Below are positions 17,549 through 26,122 of a stretch of 64,000 nt of DNA, in pieces. The position numbers were made by a program, and so were the translations under genes. The notes beneath the pieces are model-generated. The model was given only the letters and a program-made list of their open reading frames with translations, did not search any database and was not told the DNA's origin. Numbering within the stretch: position 1 is the stretch's first letter; every line of letters begins with the position of its first letter. Source of the stretch: Bradyrhizobium diversitatis (GTDB lineage Bacteria > Pseudomonadota > Alphaproteobacteria > Rhizobiales > Xanthobacteraceae); assembly GCF_016031635.1 (NCBI RefSeq), contig NZ_JACEGD010000006.1:248001-312000 (forward strand), read 5' to 3'.

Positions 17549-18408
17549 TGCGACTTCTCCTGCGCGATGGAGGATTGAAACGACTTCATGCTTTCCTCCT
17601 CGATCGCATCGAGCAGCGTGCGCTTCAGGCGCACGAATTCGGGGGAGGTGACGATCTCGGGCCGGCGCGGGCGGGGCAGGTCGACGATTTGTTCGAGCTT
17701 CACCGAGCCGGGACGCGCCGTCATGACCAGCACGCGGTCGCCGAGGAAGATCGCCTCGTCGACGTCGTGGGTGATGAAGAGAATGGTGCGTCGGTATTTC
17801 TGCCAGACGTCGAGCAACCAGCGCTGCATCATCGCCCGCGTCAGCGCATCGAGCGCGCCGAACGGCTCGTCGAGCAGCATAAGGTCACGCTCGAACAGGA
17901 AGGTGCGCATCAGGGCGACGCGCTGGCGCATGCCGCCGGACAGTTGATTGGGGTACTGCTTCTCGAAGCCGGCCAGCCCGAACTCGGGCAGCATCTTCAG
18001 CGCCTTGGCACGCGCCTGCTCGCGCGGCATGCCCTCGACCTCGAGTGCGAGGATGGCGTTGTCGACGACATTGCGCCAGGGAAACAGCAAATCGCGCTGC
18101 GGCATGAAGGAGACGCGGCCGAGCAGATCGGCGGCATGGCAGCTCTTGCCCTCGAAGCGCAGAATGCCGCCGGCATCGGGCTCCTCAAGCCCGGCAACGA
18201 TATTGAAAAGGGTGCTCTTGCCGCAGCCGCTCGGGCCGACGACGGTGACGAACTCGCCGGGGGCGACGTTCGCCTGAAGTCCTGAGAGTGCCGCGACGGA
18301 GCCGAAGGTCTTGTTGATCGCGCGCAGCTCGAGCAGCGGCTCAGGCTTCGGGTGAACCTGCGGGGCTTCGATGGTCGGTCCGGGATCGGGGAGGCGAGCG
18401 GCCTGCAC
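17545..18408 (-). CDS. Nitrate/sulfonate/pyrimidine-type ABC transporter, ATPase
   Basis: A 287-residue SsuB/TauB-type ATPase. It has Walker A GPSGCGKST, signature LSGGMRQR, Walker B LMLLDEPFGALD and the switch histidine in FITHDVDEA. The GTG start at 18408 is supported by AAGGA seven bases upstream. It is the first gene of the minus operon (ATPase, aldolase, binding protein, two permeases, monooxygenase) and is divergent from the GntR regulator. A TTGTATAAT sequence lies just upstream of the start. Confidence 0.92.
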   Translation of the reverse strand: MQAARLPDPGPTIEAPQVHPKPEPLLELRAINKTFGSVAALSGLQANVAPGEFVTVVGPSGCGKSTLFNIVAGLEEPDAGGILRFEGKSCHAADLLGRVSFMPQRDLLFPWRNVVDNAILALEVEGMPREQARAKALKMLPEFGLAGFEKQYPNQLSGGMRQRVALMRTFLFERDLMLLDEPFGALDALTRAMMQRWLLDVWQKYRRTILFITHDVDEAIFLGDRVLVMTARPGSVKLEQIVDLPRPRRPEIVTSPEFVRLKRTLLDAIEEESMKSFQSSIAQEKSQ

Positions 18409-18438
18409 CAGCGTGTCCTTGTATAATGGCGGCGGTCA

Positions 18439-18450
18439 TTCGCATACGAA
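18439..18450. promoter_or_regulatory. Short dyad in the GntR/ABC divergent promoter
   Basis: TTCG-cata-CGAA is a perfect short dyad, framed by CGGTC (18433-18437) and GACCG (18455-18459). It sits 31 bases upstream of the ABC ATPase GTG and could be an operator for the divergent GntR regulator. Confidence 0.35.
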
Positions 18451-18541
18451 AGCGGACCGCGTCGAAATCTCTTAGCAACTCGTGTGCCAGTGCCATTTCC
18501 GAGCAAATCAGGCATAAGACTTGCGAGATCGACGATGGATA

Positions 18542-18567
18542 GGTCGGAGACACGGGCATCTCCGACC
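18542..18567. promoter_or_regulatory. Perfect 9-bp inverted repeat in the divergent promoter
   Basis: GGTCGGAGA (18542-18550) and TCTCCGACC (18559-18567) form a perfect 9-bp inverted repeat with an 8-base spacer. It lies 69 bases upstream of the GntR start. No T-run follows on either strand, so an operator or a leader hairpin is more likely than a terminator. Confidence 0.5.
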
Positions 18568-18635
18568 GAAAGTAGGTCGTTTCGTTAGGGTGAGAGTGCC
18601 ATGATGTATACGTTATTTGACGTCGGAGAAACATA

Positions 18636-19349
18636 ATGGCGGATATTGGTGCGCATGGCGGAGGCAAGCGCGTCAAAAATGGGCACGAAACCCTTGCCGC
18701 GAGCCCGGGCGTGACGCTCGCCGAGAGCCTGCGCCAGAAGCTCGAAGGGGCGATCGCGGCCGGTCATCTGGAGCCGGGCAGCCGGCTCGACGAGCAGGAG
18801 ATCGCCCAGCGTTTTGGCGTTTCGCGCACGCCTGTGCGGGAGGCGTTCCGCCTGATGGCCGCCAACAACCTGGTCGAGCTGCGCGGCCGGCAGGGGGCGA
18901 CTGTCCGCAGCATTAAGGCGCAGGCGCTGATCGAGATGTTTCAGGTCATGGCGGAGCTCGAAGGGCTCTGTGCGCGGCTTGCCGCAAGGCGCGTGTCCCA
19001 GGCCTGGGGTTCCGAAATTGGCAAGATACATCAGAGGCTTATTGCCGCAGGCGAGACCGGCGACATCGACGTCTTCTACGACATCAACCAGGAATTCCAC
19101 GAAGCGATCTACGAGGCCTCGCGCAACACGTTCCTCGCCGACCAGACCCGCAAGCTGCGCAACCAGGTCGCCGCCTATCGCCGCCGTGTGACGCGGATGC
19201 CGAACCGGATCGCGGACACCGTCCGCGAGCACGAGGCGATCATGCAGGCGATCCAGGCCCACGATCCCGAGCGGGCGCACAGCGCGATGCGCGACCACGT
19301 CAACTTGCTCGGCGACAACCTCCTGGACTTTCTAGCCGCCTTGGAATGA
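18636..19349 (+). CDS. GntR-family regulator, FCD (FadR-type) subfamily
   Basis: A 237-residue regulator. Residues about 27-95 form the GntR winged helix (LAESLRQKLEGAIAAG...RFGVSRTPVREAFR in outline). The C-terminal FCD domain is all-helical and has the expected metal-binding histidines (FHEAI, REHEAI, RDHVNLL). Regulators of this type usually repress catabolic genes until an acid or ring compound binds. It is divergent from the ABC/monooxygenase operon and 66 bases upstream of the SDR gene that starts the plus-strand catabolic operon, so it probably controls both. Confidence 0.93.
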   Translation: MADIGAHGGGKRVKNGHETLAASPGVTLAESLRQKLEGAIAAGHLEPGSRLDEQEIAQRFGVSRTPVREAFRLMAANNLVELRGRQGATVRSIKAQALIEMFQVMAELEGLCARLAARRVSQAWGSEIGKIHQRLIAAGETGDIDVFYDINQEFHEAIYEASRNTFLADQTRKLRNQVAAYRRRVTRMPNRIADTVREHEAIMQAIQAHDPERAHSAMRDHVNLLGDNLLDFLAALE

Positions 19350-19365
19350 CCTTCGGCCTCTTGGT

Positions 19366-19401
19366 ATGCAAATTGCTAGACTTTGTATATCTAGCTTGCA
19401 T
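19366..19401. promoter_or_regulatory. Large dyad upstream of the SDR gene
   Basis: Nested inverted repeats fill the gap between the GntR and SDR genes. Outer arms are ATGCAA (19366-19371) and TTGCAT (19396-19401); inner arms are GCTAGA (19375-19380) and TCTAGC (19390-19395), around a TTTGTATA core. It is AT-rich with no T-tail, so an operator is more likely than a terminator. The core resembles TGTATAC upstream of the GntR gene (18605-18611). Confidence 0.55.
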
Positions 19402-19415
19402 CCTGGAGACCCGGA

Positions 19416-20195
19416 GTGGACCTGAAGCTGACGAACAAGACCGCCCTGATCACCGGCGCGTCGAAAGGAATTGGACTGGCGGTGGCCGAGCTCTTCGCGG
19501 CGGAGGGGTGTCATCTGCATCTCGCCGCCCGCAACGGCGAGGCGATGCTGGAGGCCAAGAAGCAGCTCGAAGCCCGCCATGGCGTGAAGATCACGATCCA
19601 TGCGCTCGACCTGTCGAGCACAGCCGCAATGGAGAAGCTCGCAGCCGAGGTCGGCGATATCGACATCCTCATCAACAATGCCGGCGACATCCCGGCCGGC
19701 TCGCTTGAAATCCTCGACGATGCCGCCTGGCGGCGCGGCTTCGATCTCAAGGTGTTCGGCTACATCACGCTGTCGCGCCTCTATTATCCGCGCATGAAGG
19801 GCAAGGACGGTGTCATCATCAATATCATCGGCAATTCCGGTGAGAACTGGGACGCGAGCTATATCGCAGGCTCGACCGGCAATGCGGCGCTGATGTCCTT
19901 TACCAAGGCGCTCGGCGGCCGCAGCCTCGACCACGGCGTCCGCGTCGTTGCGGTGAATCCGGGGCCGGTGGCCACCGACCGCATGCTCAAGATCATGAAG
20001 CGCAAGGCGATCGACATGCTCGGCGACGAAGGCCGCTGGGAGGAGCTGTTCGACAAATATCCGGGCAAGCGGCCGGCCACCTCGGAAGAGGTCGCCGATC
20101 TCGTCGCCTTCCTGTCCTCGCCGCGGTCCGGCTACATCACCGGCACGGTGGTGACGATCGACGGCGGCATCGCCGCGCGCGGCTCGGTGATCTGA
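19416..20195 (+). CDS. SDR-family oxidoreductase with atypical active site
   Basis: A 259-residue short-chain dehydrogenase with an intact NAD(P)-binding motif (TGASKGIG, NNAG) and a C-terminal GYITGTVVTIDGG block. The usual YxxxK pair is absent: the region reads SYIAGSTGNAALMSFTKAL, with glycine and asparagine where tyrosine and lysine would align. This is a recognisable atypical SDR branch rather than a random mutation, but the chemistry may differ. The GTG start has GGAG 9-12 bases upstream. It heads the plus-strand operon that runs to 24037. Confidence 0.85.
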   Translation: MDLKLTNKTALITGASKGIGLAVAELFAAEGCHLHLAARNGEAMLEAKKQLEARHGVKITIHALDLSSTAAMEKLAAEVGDIDILINNAGDIPAGSLEILDDAAWRRGFDLKVFGYITLSRLYYPRMKGKDGVIINIIGNSGENWDASYIAGSTGNAALMSFTKALGGRSLDHGVRVVAVNPGPVATDRMLKIMKRKAIDMLGDEGRWEELFDKYPGKRPATSEEVADLVAFLSSPRSGYITGTVVTIDGGIAARGSVI

Positions 20196-20202
20196 GGCGT
20201 CG

Positions 20203-21348
20203 ATGTCGGGATCTCAATCCGCGGCACTGGTCCGCAACCGCTATTTCGACGAGCTCTCGGCGACGCCGGGGCTCTATTGGCTTGGCCAGAACACCAACCA
20301 TATCGAGAGCCATCCCGCCGTGCGCGAGGCGATGCTGCGCTCGATCGAGGCCGGCGAGTTCAATGCCTATGCGCCGCCGCTCGGCTTCGAGGCGCTGCGC
20401 GCTGCAATTGTCGCCGATCTCGGCGCGCCCGGCGCGGAAGCGCTGGTGACCGAGGGCGGAGTCAACGCGCTGGCGATGATCTGCCGCGCGCGCTGCAAGC
20501 CCGGCACCACGCTGGTCACGACCGACCCGACCTGGAAATGGCCGTGCCTGTTCGCGCGCCAGCAAGGCGCCGAGGTGATCGAGATTCCGATCTACGATCC
20601 CGCCTGCAACTACCGCCTGACGCTCGAGGCACTGAAGGCGAATGTCGATGAGCGCACCGCGATCATCTATCTCGTCGATCCCAACAATCCGCTCGGCATC
20701 CGCTACACCCGCGAGGAGATCGAGAGCTTTGCGGCGATCGCGCGCGATCGCGGCGCGCTGCTGGTGCACGACTGTACCTATCGCGATTTTGCCGACGGCC
20801 ATACCCCGGCGCTGCATGTTGCCCCGAAAGGCTCGGTGGTCTCGACCAGCTTTTCGAAATGGCTAGGGCTCGCGGGCCTGCGCATCGGAGCCCTCGTCGC
20901 CGCGTCCGACCTGTTCGAGGAACTGGCGCAGACCTCTACCAGCGTGCTCGGCGCCAGCGTCATCGCCCAGCGCGCGGCGCAGGCGGGGTTGTCGGTCAAG
21001 GCCGAATGGATGAAGAAGGTCCGCAGCACCGACCGGGCCAACAAGGCGATGATCCAGGAGGCGACGGCCGGGATCGACGGGCTGGCGCTGCCGATCATGC
21101 CCTCGCACGGAAACTTCCTTGTGCTCGAAACTATCGCGGCGGCCATCCGCCCGGAGGCGCTGGTCGAATGCTATCGCCGGCAGGGCATCATGATCCGGCA
21201 GGGCACCTATCACACCCAGCGCTTCGGCGACCGCTTCGTCAAGATCAGCACTTCGGTGCCGCAAGCCTGGGTCGAGAAGTTTTGTACGTTGTTGCCGGAG
21301 ATGGTCGCACAGGCGCGCACGCTCAACGACCTGCCGCCGCAATTCTAG
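20203..21348 (+). CDS. Class I/II pyridoxal-phosphate aminotransferase
   Basis: A 381-residue fold-type I PLP enzyme. It has the PLP lysine in STSFSKWLGLAGLRIG (about residue 223), the aspartate in VHDCTYRDF and VDPNNPLG for the cofactor pocket. It starts 7 bases after the SDR gene. It presumably transfers an amino group from or to an intermediate of the pathway fed by the divergent importer. The specific donor cannot be deduced. Confidence 0.9.
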   Translation: MSGSQSAALVRNRYFDELSATPGLYWLGQNTNHIESHPAVREAMLRSIEAGEFNAYAPPLGFEALRAAIVADLGAPGAEALVTEGGVNALAMICRARCKPGTTLVTTDPTWKWPCLFARQQGAEVIEIPIYDPACNYRLTLEALKANVDERTAIIYLVDPNNPLGIRYTREEIESFAAIARDRGALLVHDCTYRDFADGHTPALHVAPKGSVVSTSFSKWLGLAGLRIGALVAASDLFEELAQTSTSVLGASVIAQRAAQAGLSVKAEWMKKVRSTDRANKAMIQEATAGIDGLALPIMPSHGNFLVLETIAAAIRPEALVECYRRQGIMIRQGTYHTQRFGDRFVKISTSVPQAWVEKFCTLLPEMVAQARTLNDLPPQF

Positions 21349-21359
21349 GGACGATGCCG

Positions 21360-22241
21360 ATGACGATGATCACAGCAAAAGATGGCGTGAAGCTGCACGT
21401 GGAAGAAGCGGGAGAGGGTACGCCGATCCTCTTCATCCACGAATTCGGCGGCAATCACCAAAGCTGGGAGCCGCAGCTGCGTTATTTCAGCCGGCGCCAC
21501 CGCTGCATCACCTACGCCGCGCGCGGCTATCCGCCGTCGGACGTACCTGATAGCGTGGGAGCCTATTCGCAGGCGATCGCCGCCGACGATGCGATCGCCG
21601 TGCTCGATGCGCTCGGAATCGACAAGGCGCACATCGTCGGCCTTTCCATGGGCGGGTTCTGCACGGTGCATTTCGGCTTGCGTACGCCGGAGCGTGCGCT
21701 GTCGCTCACGGTGGCTGGTGCCGGTTATGGCTGCGAGAAAGAGTTCGAGGAATATTTTCGCGGCGTCTCGCTCGAAGTCGCCGACAATTTCGAGAAGCAG
21801 GGCGCCAGGGAATTCGCCAAGATCTATGCGCTCGGCGCGAGCCGGGTGCAGTTCCAGAACAAGGATCCGCGCGGCTGGCAGGAATTCGCCGATCGCCTCG
21901 CCACCCATTCCGATCGCGGCGCCGCCAACACCATGCGCGGCGTCCAGGCGCGCCGGCCATCCTTCTACGATCTCGAAGACGGCTTGAAAAAGATGATGGT
22001 GCCGACGCTGGTCGTCGTCGGCGACGAGGACGATCACTGCCTGCAGCCCGGCATCTTCCTGAAGAAGACCATTCCCGCCTGCGGCCTCTCGGTCTTCCCA
22101 AAGACCGGCCACACGCTCAATCTGGAAGAGCCGGCGGCGTTCAACGCATTGCTTGCCGAGTTCATCGCCGAGGTCGAGGCCGGACGCTGGCTGCCGCGCG
22201 ATCCGCGCGCGCTGCCGGGCCAGATCATGCGCACGAAGTAG
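21360..22241 (+). CDS. Alpha/beta hydrolase
   Basis: A 293-residue alpha/beta hydrolase. It has the nucleophile elbow GLSMGG, an oxyanion region FIHEFGGNHQSW, the acid in VVVGDEDDHC and the catalytic histidine in KTGHTLNLEEP. The start was placed at 21360, eight bases after AGGGA; ATG at 21354 is an in-frame alternative. The open frame runs far up into the aminotransferase gene and that part was rejected. It may hydrolyse an ester, a carbon-carbon bond or a carbamate after the monooxygenase step, by analogy with RutD-type enzymes. Confidence 0.88.
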   Translation: MTMITAKDGVKLHVEEAGEGTPILFIHEFGGNHQSWEPQLRYFSRRHRCITYAARGYPPSDVPDSVGAYSQAIAADDAIAVLDALGIDKAHIVGLSMGGFCTVHFGLRTPERALSLTVAGAGYGCEKEFEEYFRGVSLEVADNFEKQGAREFAKIYALGASRVQFQNKDPRGWQEFADRLATHSDRGAANTMRGVQARRPSFYDLEDGLKKMMVPTLVVVGDEDDHCLQPGIFLKKTIPACGLSVFPKTGHTLNLEEPAAFNALLAEFIAEVEAGRWLPRDPRALPGQIMRTK

Positions 22242-22244
22242 TCG

Positions 22245-23498
22245 ATGACGAGCCAGCCCCTGATCGACGCCGATCGGCTCTGGACCCGCTTGATGGCACT
22301 GGCCGAGATCGGCGCGACGCCGGCCGGCGGGGTCAACCGCCAGGCATTGGGCGATGGCGAGATCGCGGCCTGGCGCCGCGTCATCGACTGGGCCGGCGAG
22401 GCGGGCTTGACGCCGTCGACGGATGCCGCGGCAAACCTGTTCCTGACGCTGGCTGGCCGCGATCGCACTGCGCCGCCGCTTCTCCTTGGCAGTCATCTCG
22501 ATAGCCAACCCACTGGCGGCAAGTTCGATGGCGCGGCTGGTGTGATGGCGGCGTTGGAGGCGGTCGTCTCGCTCGCCGGGCAAGGCGAGAAGCCCATGCG
22601 CGACCTCATCGTCGTCGCCTGGATGAACGAAGAAGGCTCGCGCTTCGCGCCGGGCATGATGGGCTCGGAGGCCTTTACCGGCGAGCGCGGCTTGGACGCG
22701 ATCCGCGCCGCGCGCGATGCGGACGGCATCAGCGTCGGCGAGGCGCTCGACCGGCTTCACGCGGCGTTTCCCGATCTGCCGCATCGGTCGCTCGGCTTCG
22801 CGGTCGGCGCCTATCTCGAATTGCACATCGAGCAGGGACCAGTGCTGGAAGCGGCCGACTGCACCATCGGTGTCGTCAGCGGCATCCAGGGCAAGAAGAC
22901 CTTTCAGGTGGTGGTTGAGGGGAGCGAAGGACACGCCGGCACGCTGGCGCAGTCGGAGAGGCGGGATGCGCTCGCGGCCTTTGCGCGGATGGCGTCGGCG
23001 CTCCATGCCGAGATCGGCACCATCGATGCCGATATCAAGTTCACCATCGGACGGGTCGCTGTCGTGCCGAACGCGCCGTCGGTGGTGGCATCGCGCGTCA
23101 GCTTTAGCATCGATCTGCGTCACCCTGACAATGCCGTGCTCGACGCGGCCGGCGCGCGCATCAAAACTCTTTGCCAGGAGACCGCCCCGCCGTGCTCGGT
23201 TACGGTGACGCCGCTCGTGGATGCGCCGTCTAACGTGTTCGATCCGCGCCTGCGCGCGAGCATCGCGAAGGTCGCGCGTGAGCAGGGGCATTCCGCCATG
23301 GCGATCCTCTCCGCCGCCGGTCACGATGCCCGTCATCTCGCAAAAGTCTGTCCGGCTGCGATGATCTTCATCCCGTGCCGCGACGGCGCCAGCCATGTCG
23401 AGCACGAATGGGCCGAGCCCGATCATGTCGCGGCCGGCGCCGCCGTGTTGGCACAGGTGCTGTGCGAGCTCGCTTTCGCGCCTGCCATCGAGGGGTGA
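22245..23498 (+). CDS. M20-family amidohydrolase (hydantoinase/carbamoylase type)
   Basis: A 417-residue zinc hydrolase of the N-carbamoyl-amino-acid hydrolase / allantoate amidohydrolase / beta-ureidopropionase family. Metal ligands are visible in GSHLDS, GGKFDGAAG, NEEGSRF, LELHIEQGP and AGHDARH. These enzymes release ammonia and CO2 from ureido or carbamoyl groups. It is 3 bases downstream of the alpha/beta hydrolase gene. Its presence argues that the substrate of this operon contains nitrogen in a carbamoyl or amide linkage. Confidence 0.9.
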   Translation: MTSQPLIDADRLWTRLMALAEIGATPAGGVNRQALGDGEIAAWRRVIDWAGEAGLTPSTDAAANLFLTLAGRDRTAPPLLLGSHLDSQPTGGKFDGAAGVMAALEAVVSLAGQGEKPMRDLIVVAWMNEEGSRFAPGMMGSEAFTGERGLDAIRAARDADGISVGEALDRLHAAFPDLPHRSLGFAVGAYLELHIEQGPVLEAADCTIGVVSGIQGKKTFQVVVEGSEGHAGTLAQSERRDALAAFARMASALHAEIGTIDADIKFTIGRVAVVPNAPSVVASRVSFSIDLRHPDNAVLDAAGARIKTLCQETAPPCSVTVTPLVDAPSNVFDPRLRASIAKVAREQGHSAMAILSAAGHDARHLAKVCPAAMIFIPCRDGASHVEHEWAEPDHVAAGAAVLAQVLCELAFAPAIEG

Positions 23499-23506
23499 GA
23501 ACATCG

Positions 23507-24037
23507 ATGCAGGATGTGGCTCCCCGGGACTACCGTGACGCGATGGCCTGTCTTGGTGCCGCCGTCAGCATCGTCACGACGGATGGTGGCGCGGGCCGCA
23601 CCGGATTTACGGCCTCCGCGATCTGCAGCGTCACTGACGATCCGCCGACGCTGCTGGTCTGCATCAACCGCGGCTCCTCGGCCTATGCCGGTGTGACGCG
23701 CAACAAGGTGGTGTGCATCAACGTGCTCTCGGCGCGGCACGAACAACTGTCCCGTCTGTTCGGCGGCAAGGTGCCAGCGGAGGAACGGTTTGCTGCAGCA
23801 GCGTGGTCCACACTCGCAACCGGCGCGCCGGTGCTGGCCGACTGTGCTGCGGCGTTCGACTGCCGGATTGCGGATGTCGTCAATGTCGGCACCCACGATG
23901 TGCTGTTCTGCCGCGTCGTCGCGCTGCAAAGATCCGGCCGCACCGACAATCTGATCTATTTTGGCCGTGCCTATCACACGGTCGGGATGACCGATCCCGC
24001 CGAGGCTGGACCCGATTCCACTTCTGGCCCATCCTGA
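23507..24037 (+). CDS. Flavin reductase (HpaC/RutF-like)
   Basis: A 176-residue flavin reductase domain protein (GFTASAICSVTDDPPTLLVCIN, residues about 33-54, partly quoted; C-terminal LIYFGRAYH). It reduces FMN with NAD(P)H for a partner monooxygenase. The start at 23507 is 8 bases after the amidohydrolase stop, making it the last gene of the plus operon. The only flavin monooxygenase of the window is encoded in the divergent operon at 12829-14133, so the two probably form one two-component system. Confidence 0.9.
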   Translation: MQDVAPRDYRDAMACLGAAVSIVTTDGGAGRTGFTASAICSVTDDPPTLLVCINRGSSAYAGVTRNKVVCINVLSARHEQLSRLFGGKVPAEERFAAAAWSTLATGAPVLADCAAAFDCRIADVVNVGTHDVLFCRVVALQRSGRTDNLIYFGRAYHTVGMTDPAEAGPDSTSGPS

Positions 24038-24120
24038 GGGATGCCCGTGGCCATCGCTGGCCGTTCCAACAGCCTGCTCCGTGTCTTTCGAGCCGGCCGC
24101 AGTTCCTGTGCTCACGCGAG

Positions 24121-24177
24121 CGAGAGTTCAAATATTTCAGTCGCTTGCGAGGGCGCGTGTGCACCGGGAGATCAAAA
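24121..24177 (+). repeat. Diverged interspersed repeat, copy A
   Basis: This stretch shares the order GAG-TTCAA-TTTCAG, then GTGTGCAC and GGGAGATCAA with copy B at 37379-37447, and more weakly with copy C at 37772-37822. It fills most of the non-coding gap between the flavin reductase and the FAD oxidoreductase. No protein is supported here; the element looks like a decayed repeat. Confidence 0.5.
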
Positions 24178-24263
24178 GCACGGCGGATTGAGTTCGCACC
24201 AGGCTTCTCGCCGGCTCCCTGTAGAGATTGCAGCTAGCCAGCAGCTGTGAAGGATGCCGGCAA

Positions 24264-25655
24264 TCAGCGGGCTTCATCGCGCAGATGATACCAATGATAG
24301 AGCATGCGCTGACCGAGACGGCGGAATGGCGCGAAGGGATGCGTCGGGAGCGGGGAGGTGAAGATTGGCAGCTCTTGGCCTTTGAATGTTTTGCCCGCGA
24401 GCATCTGGGCCATGCGGCGGCCCGCTTGCGCAGAATAGGACACGCCGTTGCCGCCATAGCCGAGTGCATAGACCAGCTTCTGCTTTGCGTCGGGCCGGAA
24501 GATGCGGGGCATCATGTCATGGCTGACGTCGACCCAGCCCCACCAGGAGTAGTCGATTTCGATCCCTTCGAGCGGCGGGAATTTGCGGTGAAGGCCACCG
24601 ATCAGGAGCTGAAGATGGCGGTCGTGGGCCGCGTCCGCGCCGGTGATCGCGCTGCGACTGCCGATCTGGAGACGATTGTCCGGCAGCAGGCGGTAGTAGA
24701 AGCGAAGCGTGCGGGTGTCCGTGATCACCTGCCTGGTGCGGAACCCGGTCGCATCGATCTCGGCCCGTGTCAGCGGCCGTGTCACCAGCGAATTGGAGAG
24801 GATCGGCATGCAGCGGCCGCCGAGCTCCGGCGTCAGGCCGAGCGATGTGTAGGCGCCGGTCGCGATCCCTACCGCGGCAGCGCGCACCGTCCCGCCCGGC
24901 GTGCGCAGAAGATATGCGCCGTCATGCCGTTCGATCCGCTGCACCGGGCTCGCGGTATGTACGCGCACGCCGAGATCTCGTGCCATGCGCAGGTAGCCGA
25001 ACGCGAGCCTGGCCGGATGGACCCCGGTTCCGAGCGGCTCGTGGACCGCGCCGACGGCCTCGGCTTCGTCGACGAAATCACGGCGCAGCTCATCGTGTGA
25101 CACGACGCGCGTCGCATAGCCGAACAGCTCGTTGAGGACCTTCGATTCGGCTGCGATCTTGTCGAGGTTGCGCCGGCGATGGGCAATATAGAGGTGTCCG
25201 CCGCGCTGCGGCTCGCAGTCGACCGGGCTCGCGCGAACGAGCTCTTCAAAGGTCTCGAATCCTTCGGTGATCTCGGCGTGCATGCGCCTGGCGGTATCGA
25301 GACCCCAGCGCTTGATCCATTGCGAGCGCGTCAGGCGGCCTGAGGCATTCTGCGCCTGGCCGCCATTCCGGGTACTACAGCCCCAGGCGACGCGATTGGC
25401 CTCGAGCACGACGGCCTTGATGCCGTATTCGCGCGCAAGGAAGATCGCGCAGGCGAGCCCGGTATAGCCCGAGCCGATGATTGCGACGTCGGCAACCGTG
25501 TCGTTCATGATCGGGCCGTCGTCCGGCGGAGGTGTGCCGGCCGTGGCGATCCAGTAGGTCGGGGCATATTGCCGATTGCGGCCGGGACCACTGGAAACCA
25601 GCGGGTCATAGTGCGGATCATAGGCCGCCGCTGGCGGCGCAGCGTGCACGTTCAT
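24264..25655 (-). CDS. FAD-dependent oxidoreductase (PuuB/DAO type)
   Basis: A 463-residue flavoprotein of the D-amino-acid oxidase superfamily, closest in pattern to gamma-glutamylputrescine oxidase. An N-terminal extension with GPGRNRQYAPTYWIATA precedes the FAD motif IIGSGYTGLACAIFLA; the C-terminal part has LGYGGNGVSYSAQAGRRMAQ. It probably oxidises an amine to an imine or aldehyde. The start at 25655 overlaps the SnoaL-like gene by four bases. The open frame extends some 500 residues further, antisense to the TauE gene, and was rejected there. Confidence 0.88.
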   Translation of the reverse strand: MNVHAAPPAAAYDPHYDPLVSSGPGRNRQYAPTYWIATAGTPPPDDGPIMNDTVADVAIIGSGYTGLACAIFLAREYGIKAVVLEANRVAWGCSTRNGGQAQNASGRLTRSQWIKRWGLDTARRMHAEITEGFETFEELVRASPVDCEPQRGGHLYIAHRRRNLDKIAAESKVLNELFGYATRVVSHDELRRDFVDEAEAVGAVHEPLGTGVHPARLAFGYLRMARDLGVRVHTASPVQRIERHDGAYLLRTPGGTVRAAAVGIATGAYTSLGLTPELGGRCMPILSNSLVTRPLTRAEIDATGFRTRQVITDTRTLRFYYRLLPDNRLQIGSRSAITGADAAHDRHLQLLIGGLHRKFPPLEGIEIDYSWWGWVDVSHDMMPRIFRPDAKQKLVYALGYGGNGVSYSAQAGRRMAQMLAGKTFKGQELPIFTSPLPTHPFAPFRRLGQRMLYHWYHLRDEAR

Positions 25656-26065
25656 CGCGCGTCGCTCCGCTGCGCGGCCGGCTGCGCCGGCCTGTCCTTG
25701 CGGAAGGCGCTCTTGGTGCAGATCCTCTCGCCGCGGAATCCGAAGAGATCGCAGCCCTCGACCTCGATGCGCGCACCGTCCGGCGAGGTGGCGCGAAAAA
25801 TCCATTCGGAGACGGCGCGGTCGCCGAACACAGTGTGCCGCGTGCACTCCCAGCTCACATCGGGCATCCCGGTCCAGGTTGCCTCGAAAGCGGCCCGAAC
25901 CGCGCTCGCGCCGGCCAGCCGTCGGCCGCAGATGTCGGGACCCGCGGCCGTGTCGAACACGATGTCCTCGGTCATGCACGCCATTACGCCCGCGCCGTCG
26001 TGCCGGTTGAAGGCGGCGAACAGGGTTTCGAGCAGCTCTTGCCTGATGGTATTGATGTTGCGCAT
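25652..26065 (-). CDS. SnoaL-like (NTF2-fold) protein
   Basis: A 137-residue NTF2-fold protein of the SnoaL-like polyketide-cyclase family (LLETLFAAFNRHDGAGVMACM...GPDICGRRLAGASAVRAAFEA in outline). Members are small isomerases, hydratases or binding proteins. The ATG at 26065 has GAGGA seven bases upstream; an earlier TTG at 26086 is less likely. It is co-transcribed with the FAD oxidoreductase through an ATGA overlap. The exact role is unknown. Confidence 0.78.
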   Translation of the reverse strand: MRNINTIRQELLETLFAAFNRHDGAGVMACMTEDIVFDTAAGPDICGRRLAGASAVRAAFEATWTGMPDVSWECTRHTVFGDRAVSEWIFRATSPDGARIEVEGCDLFGFRGERICTKSAFRKDRPAQPAAQRSDAR

Positions 26066-26122
26066 GCCGGTATCCTCGCGCGCCAACGCGCGCCGCTACA
26101 GCCTGATGGGAGCATCTGGACA

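Noticed and set aside
18542..18567. Rho-independent terminator
   Set aside because: The stem is good but no T-run follows on either strand and it lies in a divergent promoter gap.
16734..18635. Thiamine (TPP) riboswitch before the NMT1/THI5-like importer
   Set aside because: The conserved CUGAGA and GAUACC-type blocks were not found in the leader at 18409-18635 or near the binding-protein gene.
21345..23504. 719-codon minus-strand frame
   Set aside because: It is antisense to the alpha/beta hydrolase and amidohydrolase genes, which show complete active sites; its own residues are arginine/alanine-rich shadow sequence.
24041..24250. Short plus frames after the flavin reductase gene
   Set aside because: They lie in repeat copy A and lack protein features.
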